Below are positions 38,043 to 48,106 of a stretch of DNA of 60,253 bases, in pieces. The position numbers and the translations under genes are program-made. Origin of the DNA: Richelia sp. SL_2_1 (GTDB taxonomy: Bacteria; Cyanobacteriota; Cyanobacteriia; Cyanobacteriales; Nostocaceae); the NCBI GenBank assembly GCA_012033205.1, contig JAAUSO010000021.1, positions 1-60,253 of the forward strand. Reading direction: 5' to 3'. Within the stretch, counting starts at the first letter, position 1. The number at the start of each line of letters is the position of its first letter. Under the pieces are notes generated by a model, which searched no databases, was not told where the DNA came from, and was given only the letters and a program-made list of their open reading frames with translations.

Positions 38043-39410
38043 ATGAAATTCCGGCGTTTGTTAATTTCAGTATTGTTAGCGTTTGTAATTGTTATTTGTT
38101 TCACTCCTTCTGCTTTGGCTTTTTGTGGTTTTTATGTTGCAAAAGCAGATTCAAAGCTGTATAACAAGGCTTCTCAAGTGGTTATTGCTCGTAAAGATAA
38201 TCGCACAGTGTTGACTATGGCAAATGATTATCAGGGTGATGTGAAAGATTTTGCAATGGTGGTACCCGTGCCAACGGTGTTAAAAGAAGAACAAGTAACG
38301 GTTGCCAAACCCAAGATAATTGAACGTTTGGATGCTTTTAGCGCACCGCGATTGGTTGAGTATTTTGATGAAGATCCTTGCGCTCCTGCTTATGAACGAG
38401 AAATGCAAAACAATGCACCGATGTCTGCTCCAGCACCAACCGCTGAAGCAAGTAAAAGAAGCGATCGCAATTTGGGTGTGACAGTAGAAGCGCAATTTAA
38501 TGTCGGTGAATACGATATTGTGATCTTGAGCGCGAAGGAATCTAGGGGTTTAGAAAGGTGGCTGCACGGCAACGGTTATAAGATTCCTAGAGGTGCAAAA
38601 CAGTTGTTGAATCCTTATATTCGTCAGAATATGAAGTTCTTTGTTGCTAAAGTCAATTTAGAAAAGTTTGACGAAAACGGTTATCAGAATCTTCGTCCTT
38701 TACAAATTGCCTACGAATCTTCTAAATTTATGTTACCGATTCGTTTGGGAATGGTTAATTCAACATCGGAACAGGATTTAATTGCTTATATTCTTTCATC
38801 CCAAGGACAAACAGAACTTACTAACTACCGCACGGTAAAAGTTCCCTCAGATGTGAATATTCCGGTGTATGTTAAAGAAGAATTTGGTGATTTTTATAAA
38901 TCAATGTTTCAAACTTCCTATACAAAGGAAGATAAAAAAGTTGCATTTTTAGAATATGCTTGGGACATGGGTAATTGCGACCCTTGTTCTGCCGAACCGT
39001 TAAATAGAGAAGAGCTTATTGATGCGGGTGTATTTTGGTTGGATGATTATTCAAGTGGAATTGTACCTCCCGGATTTCGCGGTGGTTTTCCGAGTAGTAA
39101 CATTTTTGTAACTCGTTTACACGTCCGTTATACCCGCGATAAGTTTCCCGAAGATTTGATGTTTCAGGAAACTTCTAACCGCGACAATTTCCAAGGACGT
39201 TATGTTTTACAGCATCCTTTTACTAGTGAAACAAATTGTTCTGCTGGTAGAGAATATAAAAGGTCTTTACGAAATCGTTTTGAAAAAGAAGCGCAAACTC
39301 TTGCGAAATTAACTAATTGGAATATTCAAGATATTCGCACAAAAATGAAGCTTGAAGGACAAGTTAGTATTTCATTGTGGCAAACTTTTCTTTCTTGGTT
39401 GGGAATGTAA
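38043..39410 (+). CDS. DUF2330 secreted protein
   Basis: 455 residues from ATG 38043 (MKFRRLLISVLLAFVIVICF), with a signal peptide ending near SALAFC. The DUF2330 core includes FCGFYVAKADSKLYNKASQVVIARKD, DFAMVVPVP, YDIVILSAKESRGLERWL and MLPIRLGMVNS, followed by FVTRLHVRYTRDKFPEDLMF. Conserved Cys in GNCDPC and ETNC suggest disulphides. The family has no assigned activity. Probably co-transcribed with the NqrB/RnfD-like gene 57 bp upstream. Confidence 0.88.
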   Translation: MKFRRLLISVLLAFVIVICFTPSALAFCGFYVAKADSKLYNKASQVVIARKDNRTVLTMANDYQGDVKDFAMVVPVPTVLKEEQVTVAKPKIIERLDAFSAPRLVEYFDEDPCAPAYEREMQNNAPMSAPAPTAEASKRSDRNLGVTVEAQFNVGEYDIVILSAKESRGLERWLHGNGYKIPRGAKQLLNPYIRQNMKFFVAKVNLEKFDENGYQNLRPLQIAYESSKFMLPIRLGMVNSTSEQDLIAYILSSQGQTELTNYRTVKVPSDVNIPVYVKEEFGDFYKSMFQTSYTKEDKKVAFLEYAWDMGNCDPCSAEPLNREELIDAGVFWLDDYSSGIVPPGFRGGFPSSNIFVTRLHVRYTRDKFPEDLMFQETSNRDNFQGRYVLQHPFTSETNCSAGREYKRSLRNRFEKEAQTLAKLTNWNIQDIRTKMKLEGQVSISLWQTFLSWLGM

Positions 39411-39503
39411 ACTCAACTATCAATTATCAATGGTAATTGGTAATTGATTAATAAAGCGCTATATTCAAGAAACTCCTAACTCTTTATTCCGGTGATTCAG
39501 TGA

Positions 39504-39524
39504 AGACGTAGCAGTGCTACGTCT
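39504..39524. repeat. GACGTAGCA hairpin repeat, second copy
   Basis: AGACGTAGCA-g-TGCTACGTCT, differing from the unit at 2834-2854 only in the loop base. It lies between DUF2330 and the next small gene. Confidence 0.85.
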
Positions 39525-39559
39525 CTACAAAACTAACTCCTAACTTTTAATTGCCGATT

Positions 39560-39852
39560 ATGAAAGCCAAAATTGAAAATGATGTAATATACATCAACCA
39601 CGAAGATGTTCCGGAGTACAAAAAAGGCGGTTCTGTGGTGAGAAATAGTTTTTTTGGGCATTGCGATCGATTGCTGGTAAATCTAAACGTTACAGCGATT
39701 GGGAGTATGAAAGTGAGGTTTGGTTTGCTTTATCGAGAATGTTAATGTCTTTTACCGAGTCGGGATATTTAGGGCTTACGGAAACGATTTTAGAATTTCC
39801 TCAATCTACAGATATTCCTCCAGTATTTCGAGATGTGGCAACTTGGGAATAG
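39560..39852 (+). CDS. Small hypothetical protein, one frameshift
   Basis: Frame one starts at ATG 39560 (MKAKIENDVIYINHEDVPEYKK) and is good to SFFG. From there a second frame continues LRSIAGKSKRYSDWEYESEVW ... to VATWE, ending at 39852. One additional base in the T7GGG run at 39649-39658 joins them into a 97-residue protein. The charged, Tyr/Trp-rich second half looks like genuine coding sequence. No function known. A sequencing undercall is as likely as a mutation. Confidence 0.55.
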
Positions 39853-40081
39853 AAAATAATATCAGGTCTTGATTAGTTATTATTCGCTGTTGATTGGTAA
39901 TGGGTAATGGGTAATTGGTAATTGTTGACTGTTCCCGAACCAACTTTATTACAAGTGTTTAACCGGACATGAAATAACTGAGGCAAAAGGAAATAATTAG
40001 ATATTAGAATTAAAAAAAACAATAAAAAACGGGCGGTTGAACCCGTTCCACAAGAAATATATTTGAATTTTTCATCGGTTA

Positions 40082-40146
40082 AGAAGTCGGGTTTTTACGA
40101 TAAATATCGTTAATACCAGAAAATCATCATCAAAAACCCGACTTCT
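40082..40146. repeat. AGAAGTCGGG-type inverted repeat
   Basis: AGAAGTCGGGTTTTT ... AAAAACCCGACTTCT arms, 65 bp overall, with a core unlike the other copies. Inner palindrome ACGATAAATATCGT adds to the stem. Confidence 0.9.
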
Positions 40147-40152
40147 GAGACA

Positions 40153-40190
40153 ACTTTAACCTTTAACCTTTAACCTTTAACCTTTAACCT
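40153..40190. repeat. Heptamer repeat (CTTTAAC)n
   Basis: Five head-to-tail copies just past the 3' end of typA. Confidence 0.92.
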
Positions 40191-40193
40191 AAA

Positions 40194-41984
40194 TTACCGC
40201 TTCGCGAATTTCTTCGACATCTTCCGTAAACGAATTGATTCAGGTGTAACTTCTACCAATTCGTCAGGTCCAATATATTCTAAAGCTCTTTCCAGACTCA
40301 TATCTGTGGGTGCTTGTAATTGAACCAATTCATCACCACCAGCAGCACGATGGTTTGTCAACTGCTTGGTTTTACAAACGTTTAATTCCAAGTCTTGAGG
40401 ACGATTATTTTCTCCAATAATCATCCCTTTATAAACTTTGGTACCGGGAGTAATAAAGTAAGAACCTCTATCTTCCGCATTTTTCAAAGCGTAGAAAGTC
40501 GCAACACCTTCATCAAAAGATATCAATACACCGTTACGACGAGCAGAAATTTCGCCAATAATCGGACGGTAATCGAGGAAACTGTGGTTCATGATGCCGT
40601 CACCGCGAGTTAAACGCATAAATTCACCACGGAAACCAATCAAACCACGAGCCGGAATGATGAATTCTAATTGCGATCGCCCTGCACCACCCATTTGCAT
40701 ATCCTGCATTTCACCTTTGCGCTGTCCGAGTCGTTCGATACAGCCACCAACGCCTTCTTCGGGAACGTCTAAAACTAAAAGTTCGTAAGGTTCACAAGGT
40801 TGTCCGTTGACTTCGCGGTAAATTACCTGTGGCTGGGATACCTGAAATTCATATCCTTCACGACGCATGGTTTCAATTAAGATACCTAGGTGAAGTTCCC
40901 CACGTCCAGAAACTCCAAATCTATCAGGAGAATCGGTTTCTTCAACCCGCAAAGCTACGTTAGTTTGCAACTCCCGCATCAAACGGTCTCTAATCTGCCG
41001 AGAAGTCACGAAATCCCCTTCCTGACCACAGAATGGTGAATCATTCACAGAAAAGGTCATTTGTAAAGTAGGTTCGTCCACTTTAATAAGTGGCAAGGCT
41101 TGAGGTTCGTTAGGACAGGTGATGGTTTCTCCAATATTGGCATCGGCAAAACCAGCGACTGCAACAAGATTACCAGCAGATGATTGTTCTAATTCCACCC
41201 GCGCTAAACCTTCAAAACCAAGTAACTTACTAATCTTGGACTTGACAATTTTGCCATCTTCCTTGACTAAAGCCGCTTGTTGTCCAGCATGGATGGTACC
41301 GTTATGAATTCTACCAATCACAATTCGTCCTAGATAGTCAGAATAATCTAGAGTTGTGACTTGTAATTGTAACGGCTTTTCTGGGTCACCTACTGGGGGT
41401 GGAACGTGACGTAAAATTGCCTCAAACAAAGGCTTCATATCACTAGATTCGTCTTCGAGTTCTTTTTTAGCGAAACCCGCTAAACCCGAAGCAAACAAGT
41501 AAGGAAAATCGCATTGGTCATCATCTGCCCCTAATTCCAAGAACAAATCCAATACTTTATCAACTGCCACGTGGGGATCAGCTCGCGGACGGTCGATTTT
41601 GTTGACTACGACAATCGGACGTAATCCTTTTTCCAAAGCTTTCTTCAACACAAAGCGTGTTTGGGGCATGGGACCTTCATTTGCATCCACGATCAGGACA
41701 CAACCGTCCACCATACCTAATACCCGTTCCACCTCTCCACCGAAGTCAGCGTGTCCGGGAGTATCAACAATATTAATTAAAGTTTCTTTGTAGCGAACGG
41801 CGGTATTTTTGGAAAGAATCGTAATTCCTCGTTCTCTTTCCAAATCGTTGGAATCCATGACGCAATCCGGAACGTCTTCCCCTTCACGGAAAATGCCAGA
41901 TTGTTTGAGCAGGGAATCAACGAGAGTTGTTTTGCCGTGGTCTACGTGAGCGATAATAGCGACGTTGCGGATTGGGAGCGTCAT
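40194..41984 (-). CDS. typA: Ribosome-associated GTPase TypA/BipA
   Basis: 596 residues of the translational GTPase superfamily. G1 is [12 protein letters not shown], the switch block is RERGITI, G3 is [15 protein letters not shown], and G4 is NKIDR. The EF-G-like domains III and V follow and the C-terminal BipA-specific domain carries [19 protein letters not shown] and [13 protein letters not shown]. It binds the 70S ribosome and aids growth and subunit assembly under stress. Complete and of normal length. Confidence 0.97.
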   Translation of the reverse strand: MTLPIRNVAIIAHVDHGKTTLVDSLLKQSGIFREGEDVPDCVMDSNDLERERGITILSKNTAVRYKETLINIVDTPGHADFGGEVERVLGMVDGCVLIVDANEGPMPQTRFVLKKALEKGLRPIVVVNKIDRPRADPHVAVDKVLDLFLELGADDDQCDFPYLFASGLAGFAKKELEDESSDMKPLFEAILRHVPPPVGDPEKPLQLQVTTLDYSDYLGRIVIGRIHNGTIHAGQQAALVKEDGKIVKSKISKLLGFEGLARVELEQSSAGNLVAVAGFADANIGETITCPNEPQALPLIKVDEPTLQMTFSVNDSPFCGQEGDFVTSRQIRDRLMRELQTNVALRVEETDSPDRFGVSGRGELHLGILIETMRREGYEFQVSQPQVIYREVNGQPCEPYELLVLDVPEEGVGGCIERLGQRKGEMQDMQMGGAGRSQLEFIIPARGLIGFRGEFMRLTRGDGIMNHSFLDYRPIIGEISARRNGVLISFDEGVATFYALKNAEDRGSYFITPGTKVYKGMIIGENNRPQDLELNVCKTKQLTNHRAAGGDELVQLQAPTDMSLERALEYIGPDELVEVTPESIRLRKMSKKFAKR

Positions 41985-42176
41985 AAGTGCGTCCGATGAA
42001 CTGCGAATTTTATATTTTAAACTTGTGAAGGTTGTATTAACAGAATTTGGATAAAAATGGCAATTCTGTAAACATCCCTTAATAATTGTATCTTACTCTT
42101 TCCGTTTGAAGCGAGTTTTGGTAATGAATTGTAGGGAGTTAGGAGTTATAAAAATAATATCCCATGTTCTATATTC

Positions 42177-42803
42177 CTAAGCTTTCATCCCTCCAGCAGT
42201 AAATTTAACAAGACGTGCGATCGCAATTTCTACTTCTTCTGAAGAATTTCCCGTTATCAGCTTTCCGGATTGACCAACTTGATTTAAGGTACGGATTAGT
42301 ACTGCGATCGCCATATCTAATTTCCACTGTAATTCTGTGCGTGTTTGATTAGGAAGCGCTCGTTGCAGAATATCTAAAAAGCGTTGAGTACTTTCGTCAA
42401 ATTCTTGATTGGCAAGTTGCTGTATCGGTAAAGGTTCTCCACGACAACGCCCCATAAATTGAGCGCGAACGATTCCCGCTTCTTCCATCTGGGAAATAAC
42501 TCGCAAAGGAGGAGCGAAGAAGGCTTCTAAAATATCTTCTACTAATGGCGGCTCATGTTGATTTTCATGTTTCGCCAGTTGCTGAAGTTGAGCTTCAATA
42601 CATTGTCTCGCTACTCTTTGTAAAACGGCAATAAATAATTCTTCTTTGGAGCCAAAATGATAGTGAACAGCAGCAATATTTACTCCTGCTTCTCGAATTA
42701 CATTGCGTAAAGTAGTCCCAGCAAAGCCTTTTTCTGCAAATAGCCCCTCGGCAACGTTGAGTATTTGTTCTTTTGTATCGGTGTTTGTTACAACATTTTT
42801 CAT
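42177..42803 (-). CDS. TetR/AcrR-family repressor of the adjacent RND pump
   Basis: 208 residues. The N-terminal DNA-binding domain (KEQILNVAEGLFAEKGFAGTTLRNVIREAGVNIAAVHYHFGSKEELF) is classical TetR and the C-terminal part contains a CerR/UbiC-like ligand-binding region (FDESTQRFLDILQRALP). It is divergent from an RND adaptor/pump pair and the gap holds three related palindromes, so it very likely represses the pump and itself. Inducer unknown. Confidence 0.92.
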   Translation of the reverse strand: MKNVVTNTDTKEQILNVAEGLFAEKGFAGTTLRNVIREAGVNIAAVHYHFGSKEELFIAVLQRVARQCIEAQLQQLAKHENQHEPPLVEDILEAFFAPPLRVISQMEEAGIVRAQFMGRCRGEPLPIQQLANQEFDESTQRFLDILQRALPNQTRTELQWKLDMAIAVLIRTLNQVGQSGKLITGNSSEEVEIAIARLVKFTAGGMKA

Positions 42804-42813
42804 TTATTTTTAA

Positions 42814-42825
42814 TCAAACGTTTGA
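42814..42825. promoter_or_regulatory. TetR operator candidate 1
   Basis: Perfect 12-bp palindrome TCAAACGTTTGA, 11 bp upstream of the tetR start codon. Shares the CAAACGT half-site with the two other palindromes in this gap. Confidence 0.7.
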
Positions 42826-42946
42826 ATATTTTCCTTACAATTAGCTTGTTTACCAAAGTCGCGTTCCGATTCGATGAAACAGTTCTTTTATGGCACAAAA
42901 TCCAATTATAGCTATAAACTAAATTAATAAAACAAGTCCATCTATA

Positions 42947-42958
42947 TCAAACGTATGA
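42947..42958. promoter_or_regulatory. TetR operator candidate 2
   Basis: TCAAACGTATGA, one base pair off the palindrome of site 1. Confidence 0.55.
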
Positions 42959-42966
42959 TTGACTAA

Positions 42967-42988
42967 AATTCAAACGTGTGTTTGAATT
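42967..42988. promoter_or_regulatory. TetR operator candidate 3
   Basis: AATTCAAAC, four bases (GTGT), then GTTTGAATT: a 9-bp perfect inverted repeat about 50 bp upstream of the RND adaptor start. The longest of the three sites. Confidence 0.7.
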
Positions 42989-43039
42989 GTAACCATGAGA
43001 AAACTTTTTATTACATAAGTCCCACTGGAGATAAACCCC

Positions 43040-44431
43040 ATGAACCCAGAATTGACTCCGCACTCGCAGATATCAGGCGATGAAATTGATCAGGGGGAAT
43101 ATTCCCAAGAGTTAGAGAATCAGCATAAAGATGATTCCAAGTTACTTCGCTATGGGATGTTGGGTGTGCTTGGGTTAATGCTGGTAGTAGGGACAGTATT
43201 TGGTGCGAACAATTTAACCAAGACAGAATCTCAGACAAAAGAAGTTGCTGTCGCTCGTCCAATACCCGTAACTACTTTACGAGTAGAACCTGTCAAATCT
43301 TACCAAGTAATGCGGACTTATACAGGTGAAATTGCGGCAATTAGGACTAGCGAATTGGGATTTGAACGGGGTGGGAAGCTAGTGGATGTTTTTGTCAAAG
43401 AAGGAGATAAAGTTACATCGGGACAACCCATTGCCAAGTTGGATGTGAGTAATTTGCAGATGCAGAAGTTGCAGTTAGAAGCTCAACTCACTCAAGCACA
43501 AGCTAGATTGGATGAATTTATTGCAGGTCCCCGTCAGCAAGATATTGCAGCGGCTCGCGCAGCAGTTGATGATATCAAACAGCAATTGCAATTACAGAAA
43601 ACTAAACTTAAAAGAAGAGAATATCTTTATGGAGAAGGAGCGATCGCACGAGAACAACTTGATGAAATAGCTTTTGGGGAAAATTCCTTAAATGCTCGTT
43701 TGCAACAAGCCCAGAGCAATTTAGATGAACTTTTAGCAGGAACTCGTATCGAGCAGTTAGCAGCGCAACGAGCCGTAGTCAAACAATTAGAAGCGAGTAT
43801 ATCAGACTTACAGATTACAATTGCTAAAAGTACAATCAAAGCACCATTTGCGAGTATTGTTTCATCTCGGCAAATCGATGAAGGAACCGTAGTTAATCCA
43901 GGTCAAGCTGTAGTGCGTTTGGTCGAAAATACCAGCCCAGAAGCCAGAATTGGAATGCCTACTACAGTTGTAAATAAATTGCGAGTTGGTAGTTCTCAAA
44001 CGGTAGAGATTAATAACCAGAACTATTCAGCAAGAGTAGCTGCGATTTTGCCAGTAGTTAATCCCAATACTCGTACTCAAGTAGTTGTATTAAAACTAGA
44101 ATCTTCAACAATATCTCAAATAAATCCTGGTCAAACAGTTAGATTAAAACTTACAGATACAATTCCCACACAAGGGTTTTGGTTGCCCAATAAAGCTTTA
44201 ACTCAAGGATTACGGGGACTTTGGACAAGTTATGTTTTAACAAAACCAAAAACCGAAAATGCTAATACTACCAAAGATGCATTTGTACTTGAACAGCGCA
44301 GCGTAGAGATATTGCATCAAGAAAGCGACAGAGTTTTAGTACGCGGTACTTTGCAATCTGGAGACAGAATTGTTGCTGACGGTGTTCATCGTTTAGTTCC
44401 TGGTCAAATAGTGCGCCCGATTGGGGAATGA
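43040..44431 (+). CDS. RND efflux periplasmic adaptor (membrane fusion protein)
   Basis: 463 residues. A single membrane anchor (GMLGVLGLMLVVGTVF) is followed by a lipoyl-like half (GFERGGKLVDVFVKEGDKV ... GQPIAKLD), an alpha-helical hairpin with two heptad blocks (residues about 150-250), the second lipoyl half (TIKAPFASIVSSRQIDEGTVVNPGQ) and a C-terminal membrane-proximal domain. It links the inner-membrane pump to an outer-membrane channel, which is not encoded here. It precedes the RND pump gene by 143 bp. Confidence 0.93.
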   Translation: MNPELTPHSQISGDEIDQGEYSQELENQHKDDSKLLRYGMLGVLGLMLVVGTVFGANNLTKTESQTKEVAVARPIPVTTLRVEPVKSYQVMRTYTGEIAAIRTSELGFERGGKLVDVFVKEGDKVTSGQPIAKLDVSNLQMQKLQLEAQLTQAQARLDEFIAGPRQQDIAAARAAVDDIKQQLQLQKTKLKRREYLYGEGAIAREQLDEIAFGENSLNARLQQAQSNLDELLAGTRIEQLAAQRAVVKQLEASISDLQITIAKSTIKAPFASIVSSRQIDEGTVVNPGQAVVRLVENTSPEARIGMPTTVVNKLRVGSSQTVEINNQNYSARVAAILPVVNPNTRTQVVVLKLESSTISQINPGQTVRLKLTDTIPTQGFWLPNKALTQGLRGLWTSYVLTKPKTENANTTKDAFVLEQRSVEILHQESDRVLVRGTLQSGDRIVADGVHRLVPGQIVRPIGE

Positions 44432-44523
44432 GAGGGAGATTGGAAGGGGACAAGGATAAATATTTATTTTCAACTTTTAGGTTCTAACTTTTAACCTCAA
44501 ATCCAAAATTTATTAACTTTTGA

Positions 44524-44574
44524 TTCCTAATTATTAATTCATAACTCATAACTCTTAACTCCTAACTTTTAATT
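44524..44574. repeat. Heptamer repeats up to the RND pump start codon
   Basis: Variants of CCTAACT/ATAACTC/CTTAACT run directly up to ATG 44575. No Shine-Dalgarno is visible. Confidence 0.85.
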
Positions 44575-47500
44575 ATGGTTCTCCCATTTTTTCGTAACAT
44601 CCGCCTACTAATTCTAAGTATGGTATTAATACTTGTGTGGGGTTTCTCAGCGTATCAATCCTTACCACGTCAGGAAGATCCAACACAAGTAGCACGCACT
44701 GCTGTAATTACAACTATATTTCCTGGAGCTAGCGCAGAACGTGTAGAAGCCTTGGTAACAGAAGTTATCGAATCAGAAATATCTGAAATCGAAGAAATTA
44801 CAACTGTCAGTTCTGATTCAAGAGTTGGTTTATCTACAATTTCGGTTGAACTAAAAGATACTGTAATTGATGCCGAACCAATTTGGACGCGGGTGCGGGA
44901 TAGATTAGCAGATGCAACCGTGCAATTCCCACCAGGTGTGTTGTCACCAGATTTAGAGCGAGCAGAAACACGAGCCTATCCTGTAATTGCATCTTTGGTT
45001 TGGCAAGGAGAAAGCGAACCTAATTATGCCATTTTACGCCGCTTTGCATTAGAACTTGATGTGCAAATTCGAGGAGTCGGGGGAACCGAGAAAGTAGATA
45101 AATTTGGCTTTCCTGCGGAGGAAATAACTGTGGAAATCAATCCATCCAATTTAGCCGCAGTGGGATTAAACGCTCAACAATTATCGCAACAGATACAGCA
45201 AAGTGATGCCAAAAACAGCGCCGGACAACTTCGTAGCCCAAATAATACTTTAGCGATTGAAGTGGAAGGCGAACTTGATTCAATGGAACGAATTCGTAAA
45301 ATTCCGATTTCTTCGACTACAAACGCACAGTTTACCCGTTTGGGAGACATTGCGCGAGTTACTCGCGGTATCACACAACCAGTTACAGATTTGGCTTTGA
45401 TTGGTGGTAAGCCAGGGGTAGCCTTGGGAGTATTGATGGAATCGGGGAATCGGATCGATTTATGGGCAGAAAAAATTCATTCTTTATTAGATGATTTTCG
45501 GACGCGGTTGCCAAATGGAATTAAATTAGAAGTGATTTTTGACCAAAGTAGCTACGTGGAAACACGTTTGGATGACCTAATATCTAACTTAATATTTAGT
45601 GGCATCCTTGTAGTTGCTGTAACTTTTGTGGGCATGGGTTGGCGCTCTTCTCTGATTGTTGGTGCTGCACTACCATTAACAGTATTTGCAGTATTTGGAG
45701 AATTACAAGTATTTAATATTCCCATTCACCAAATGTCAGTTTCGGGGTTAATTATTGCTTTGGGATTGTTAATTGATAACGCAATTATAGTTGTAGATGA
45801 GATTCAAGTTGAATTGAAAGCAGGTTTAACACCTAAAGATGCTGTGGTAAAAACAGTTAATTATTTAACAGTTCCTCTGATAGCATCAAGTTTGACAACA
45901 ATGATTACCTTCTTACCAATTGGTTTATTGCCGGGAGGAGCGGGTGAATTTGTTGGCTCTATTGCTTGGAGCGTAATTATGTCGCTGGTTTCTTCTTTCG
46001 CGATATCTTTAACAGTAATTGCTGCACTTGCGGGGCGTTTTCTGAGTCAAAGTCGAATCAAAAAACACGGTTCTCATAGTAGCCGCAAATCGCGTAAATC
46101 TCTATTATCAAAACTGAAAAATCCCGATGCTTGGTGGAATGGTGGTTTTTCTTCAGCTTTTTTAGGTGGAATTTACCGCAAAACTTTAAGTTGGACTATA
46201 GCGCAACCTGTAATTGCGATTGTCTTAACATTTGTACTGCCCGTAGTAGGTTTTATGAATGCGGGTTCCCTACCAGAACAGTTTTTTCCTTCCCTCGATC
46301 GCGATCAGTTTCAAATTGAAGTGGAGTTTCCCGCTCAAACTTCCATTGCTCAAAGCCGTGAAGATGTACTCCGCGCTCGTCAGTTGATTCGCAAGTATCC
46401 GCAAGTAGAAGAAGTTCACTGGTTTGTGGGGGAAAATGCCCCCAAGTTTTACTATAACTTTACTGGGGGGATCAAAAATGCTGCTTACTATGCTCAAGCA
46501 ATGGTGCAGCTAAATTCAGATCAAGGAGTTACCCAATTAATTCGTAGTTTACAGGAAGAATTAGATGTTTCATTTCCCCAAGCACGGGTTTTAGTAAAAC
46601 AACTGGAGCAAGGGCCACCATTTAATGCTCCCGTAGAAATGCGAATTTATGGTCCTGATATCCAACAATTGCGAATATTAGGCGCTCAAGTCAGGGAAAT
46701 TTTAACACAGATACCCAATGTTACTCATGTACGGGATGATTTGACCGAAGTTCTGCCCAAATTGGGATTGACTGTAGATGAAGAACAAGCAAGATTAGTA
46801 GGACTCGATAATACAGCAATCGCGCAACAGTTACAAAGTTATTTAGAAGGTGCCGTTGGGGGTTCGATTCTTGAAGCTACAGAAAATTTACCAGTACGAG
46901 TTCGCATTGCCAATGCTAACCGAGGGGACTTATCTCAAATTGCTTCTCTTAATTTACAGCCGAATCAACAAAGTGGTGCAACAGAACCAAATTTGCGTCC
47001 TTTATCAGCGTTGGGGGATTTTAACTTAGTGCCTCAATTAGCTCGAATTTCCCGACGTAACGAACAACGAGTCAACACTGTTCAAGCTTTTATTACTGCT
47101 GGAGTTTTACCGTCAACGGTTTTGCAAGAATTACAGAAACGTCTGGAAACAAAAAAATTTGAATCCGAACTTCCTCCAGGGTATAAATACGAGTTTGGCG
47201 GTGAGCAAGCGGAACGCAGCGATGCAGTAGGTGGTCTTGTGTCAACCGTAGGATTGTTATTATTGGTGATGATAATTACACTAGTATTATCTCTAGGTTC
47301 ATTTCGACAAACAGGTATTGTTTTTGCTGTTGGTGTTGGCTCTGTTGGTTACGCTTTATTCGCTTTATGGGCTTTTGGTTCGGTATTTGGATTTATGGCA
47401 ATTGTCGGCACAATGGGTTTAATTGGGATTGCTATCAACGGTGCGATTATTATCTTGTCAGCCTTCAATGAAAACGAAGCAGCGCGGAACGGTGATGTCA

Positions 47501-47760
47501 AAGCTGTGCGGGAAGTTGTAGTTAAAGCAACTCGTCACGTATTAACTACAACTATCACTACAATGGTTGGCTTTATCCCGCTAATTACTGATGGTGGTCC
47601 TTTTTGGCAACCTCTAGCAATTGCGATCGCGGGTGGGATTGGTGGTTCTCCGTTTCTGGCACTTTATTTTACCCCTGCTGCTTATTTGTTGGTGAAAAAA
47701 CGGAAGAAGAAGCAGAGTAAACTACGGAAACAGCTTTTGCTTCCTCCGGCGGTTTCTTGA
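44575..47760 (+). CDS. RND-family efflux permease
   Basis: 1,061-residue inner-membrane proton antiporter of the AcrB/HAE class. Twelve transmembrane segments in the 1+5+1+5 pattern, two large periplasmic loops, GLIIALGLLIDNAIIVVDEI in TM4 (the Asp pair region of the proton relay), and GTMGLIGIAINGAIIILSAF in TM10. It expels lipophilic compounds using the proton gradient together with the adaptor upstream. Substrate unknown. TetR control is inferred from the divergent regulator. Confidence 0.95.
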   Translation: MVLPFFRNIRLLILSMVLILVWGFSAYQSLPRQEDPTQVARTAVITTIFPGASAERVEALVTEVIESEISEIEEITTVSSDSRVGLSTISVELKDTVIDAEPIWTRVRDRLADATVQFPPGVLSPDLERAETRAYPVIASLVWQGESEPNYAILRRFALELDVQIRGVGGTEKVDKFGFPAEEITVEINPSNLAAVGLNAQQLSQQIQQSDAKNSAGQLRSPNNTLAIEVEGELDSMERIRKIPISSTTNAQFTRLGDIARVTRGITQPVTDLALIGGKPGVALGVLMESGNRIDLWAEKIHSLLDDFRTRLPNGIKLEVIFDQSSYVETRLDDLISNLIFSGILVVAVTFVGMGWRSSLIVGAALPLTVFAVFGELQVFNIPIHQMSVSGLIIALGLLIDNAIIVVDEIQVELKAGLTPKDAVVKTVNYLTVPLIASSLTTMITFLPIGLLPGGAGEFVGSIAWSVIMSLVSSFAISLTVIAALAGRFLSQSRIKKHGSHSSRKSRKSLLSKLKNPDAWWNGGFSSAFLGGIYRKTLSWTIAQPVIAIVLTFVLPVVGFMNAGSLPEQFFPSLDRDQFQIEVEFPAQTSIAQSREDVLRARQLIRKYPQVEEVHWFVGENAPKFYYNFTGGIKNAAYYAQAMVQLNSDQGVTQLIRSLQEELDVSFPQARVLVKQLEQGPPFNAPVEMRIYGPDIQQLRILGAQVREILTQIPNVTHVRDDLTEVLPKLGLTVDEEQARLVGLDNTAIAQQLQSYLEGAVGGSILEATENLPVRVRIANANRGDLSQIASLNLQPNQQSGATEPNLRPLSALGDFNLVPQLARISRRNEQRVNTVQAFITAGVLPSTVLQELQKRLETKKFESELPPGYKYEFGGEQAERSDAVGGLVSTVGLLLLVMIITLVLSLGSFRQTGIVFAVGVGSVGYALFALWAFGSVFGFMAIVGTMGLIGIAINGAIIILSAFNENEAARNGDVKAVREVVVKATRHVLTTTITTMVGFIPLITDGGPFWQPLAIAIAGGIGGSPFLALYFTPAAYLLVKKRKKKQSKLRKQLLLPPAVS

Positions 47761-47763
47761 TTT

Positions 47764-48071
47764 TTAATTAATTGGAATACTAATAATAAATTCTGTACCT
47801 TCTCCCAACACAGAATTCACTTCAATTATTCCGTCATGTTTTTCGACAACAATTTGTTTAGCACAGCTTTAGTAGTAAATAATAGAACAACCGCAGTTTT
47901 TCCAATTCCAGAAAACCCAGCAACTAAGATTAATTCGTTGTCCCCATTCGATACCTGTTCAAATGCTGCTAACAGTTGTTGAACTTCAGTTTCTCTACCG
48001 TATAATTTTTCCGGAATCAAGAATTTTTCGCTAATGTCTTTTATATTTGCTGGTTTAATATCTAGACGCAA
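47764..48071 (-). pseudogene. Remnant of a hybrid AAA-ATPase / histidine kinase (HstK type)
   Basis: One frame (48071-47826) carries ISEKFLIPEKLYGRETEVQQLLAAFEQVS and the Walker A VAGFSGIGKTAVV, the start of the AAA-like module of the cyanobacterial Ser/Thr-kinase/histidine-kinase hybrids. It is joined directly, in a shifted frame, to AKQIVVEKHDGIIEVNS and VLGEGTEFIISIPIN (stop 47764-47766), the C-terminal end of a HATPase_c domain. Everything in between (well over a thousand residues in a full kinase) is missing, as is the N-terminal kinase, so this is a double-ended relic. Confidence 0.8.
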
Positions 48072-48106
48072 TCACGCAACAAATATCTCAAGGGTATAGA
48101 TATTAC

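Larger units (their letters stand above)
39853..40193. other. Repeat-filled intergenic region
   Basis: Contains GGGTAAT/TGGTAAT heptamers (39897-39925), an AGAAGTCGGG-type inverted repeat (40082-40146) and a CTTTAAC heptamer run (40153-40190). No gene. The hairpin lies downstream of typA and may end its transcript. Confidence 0.8.
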
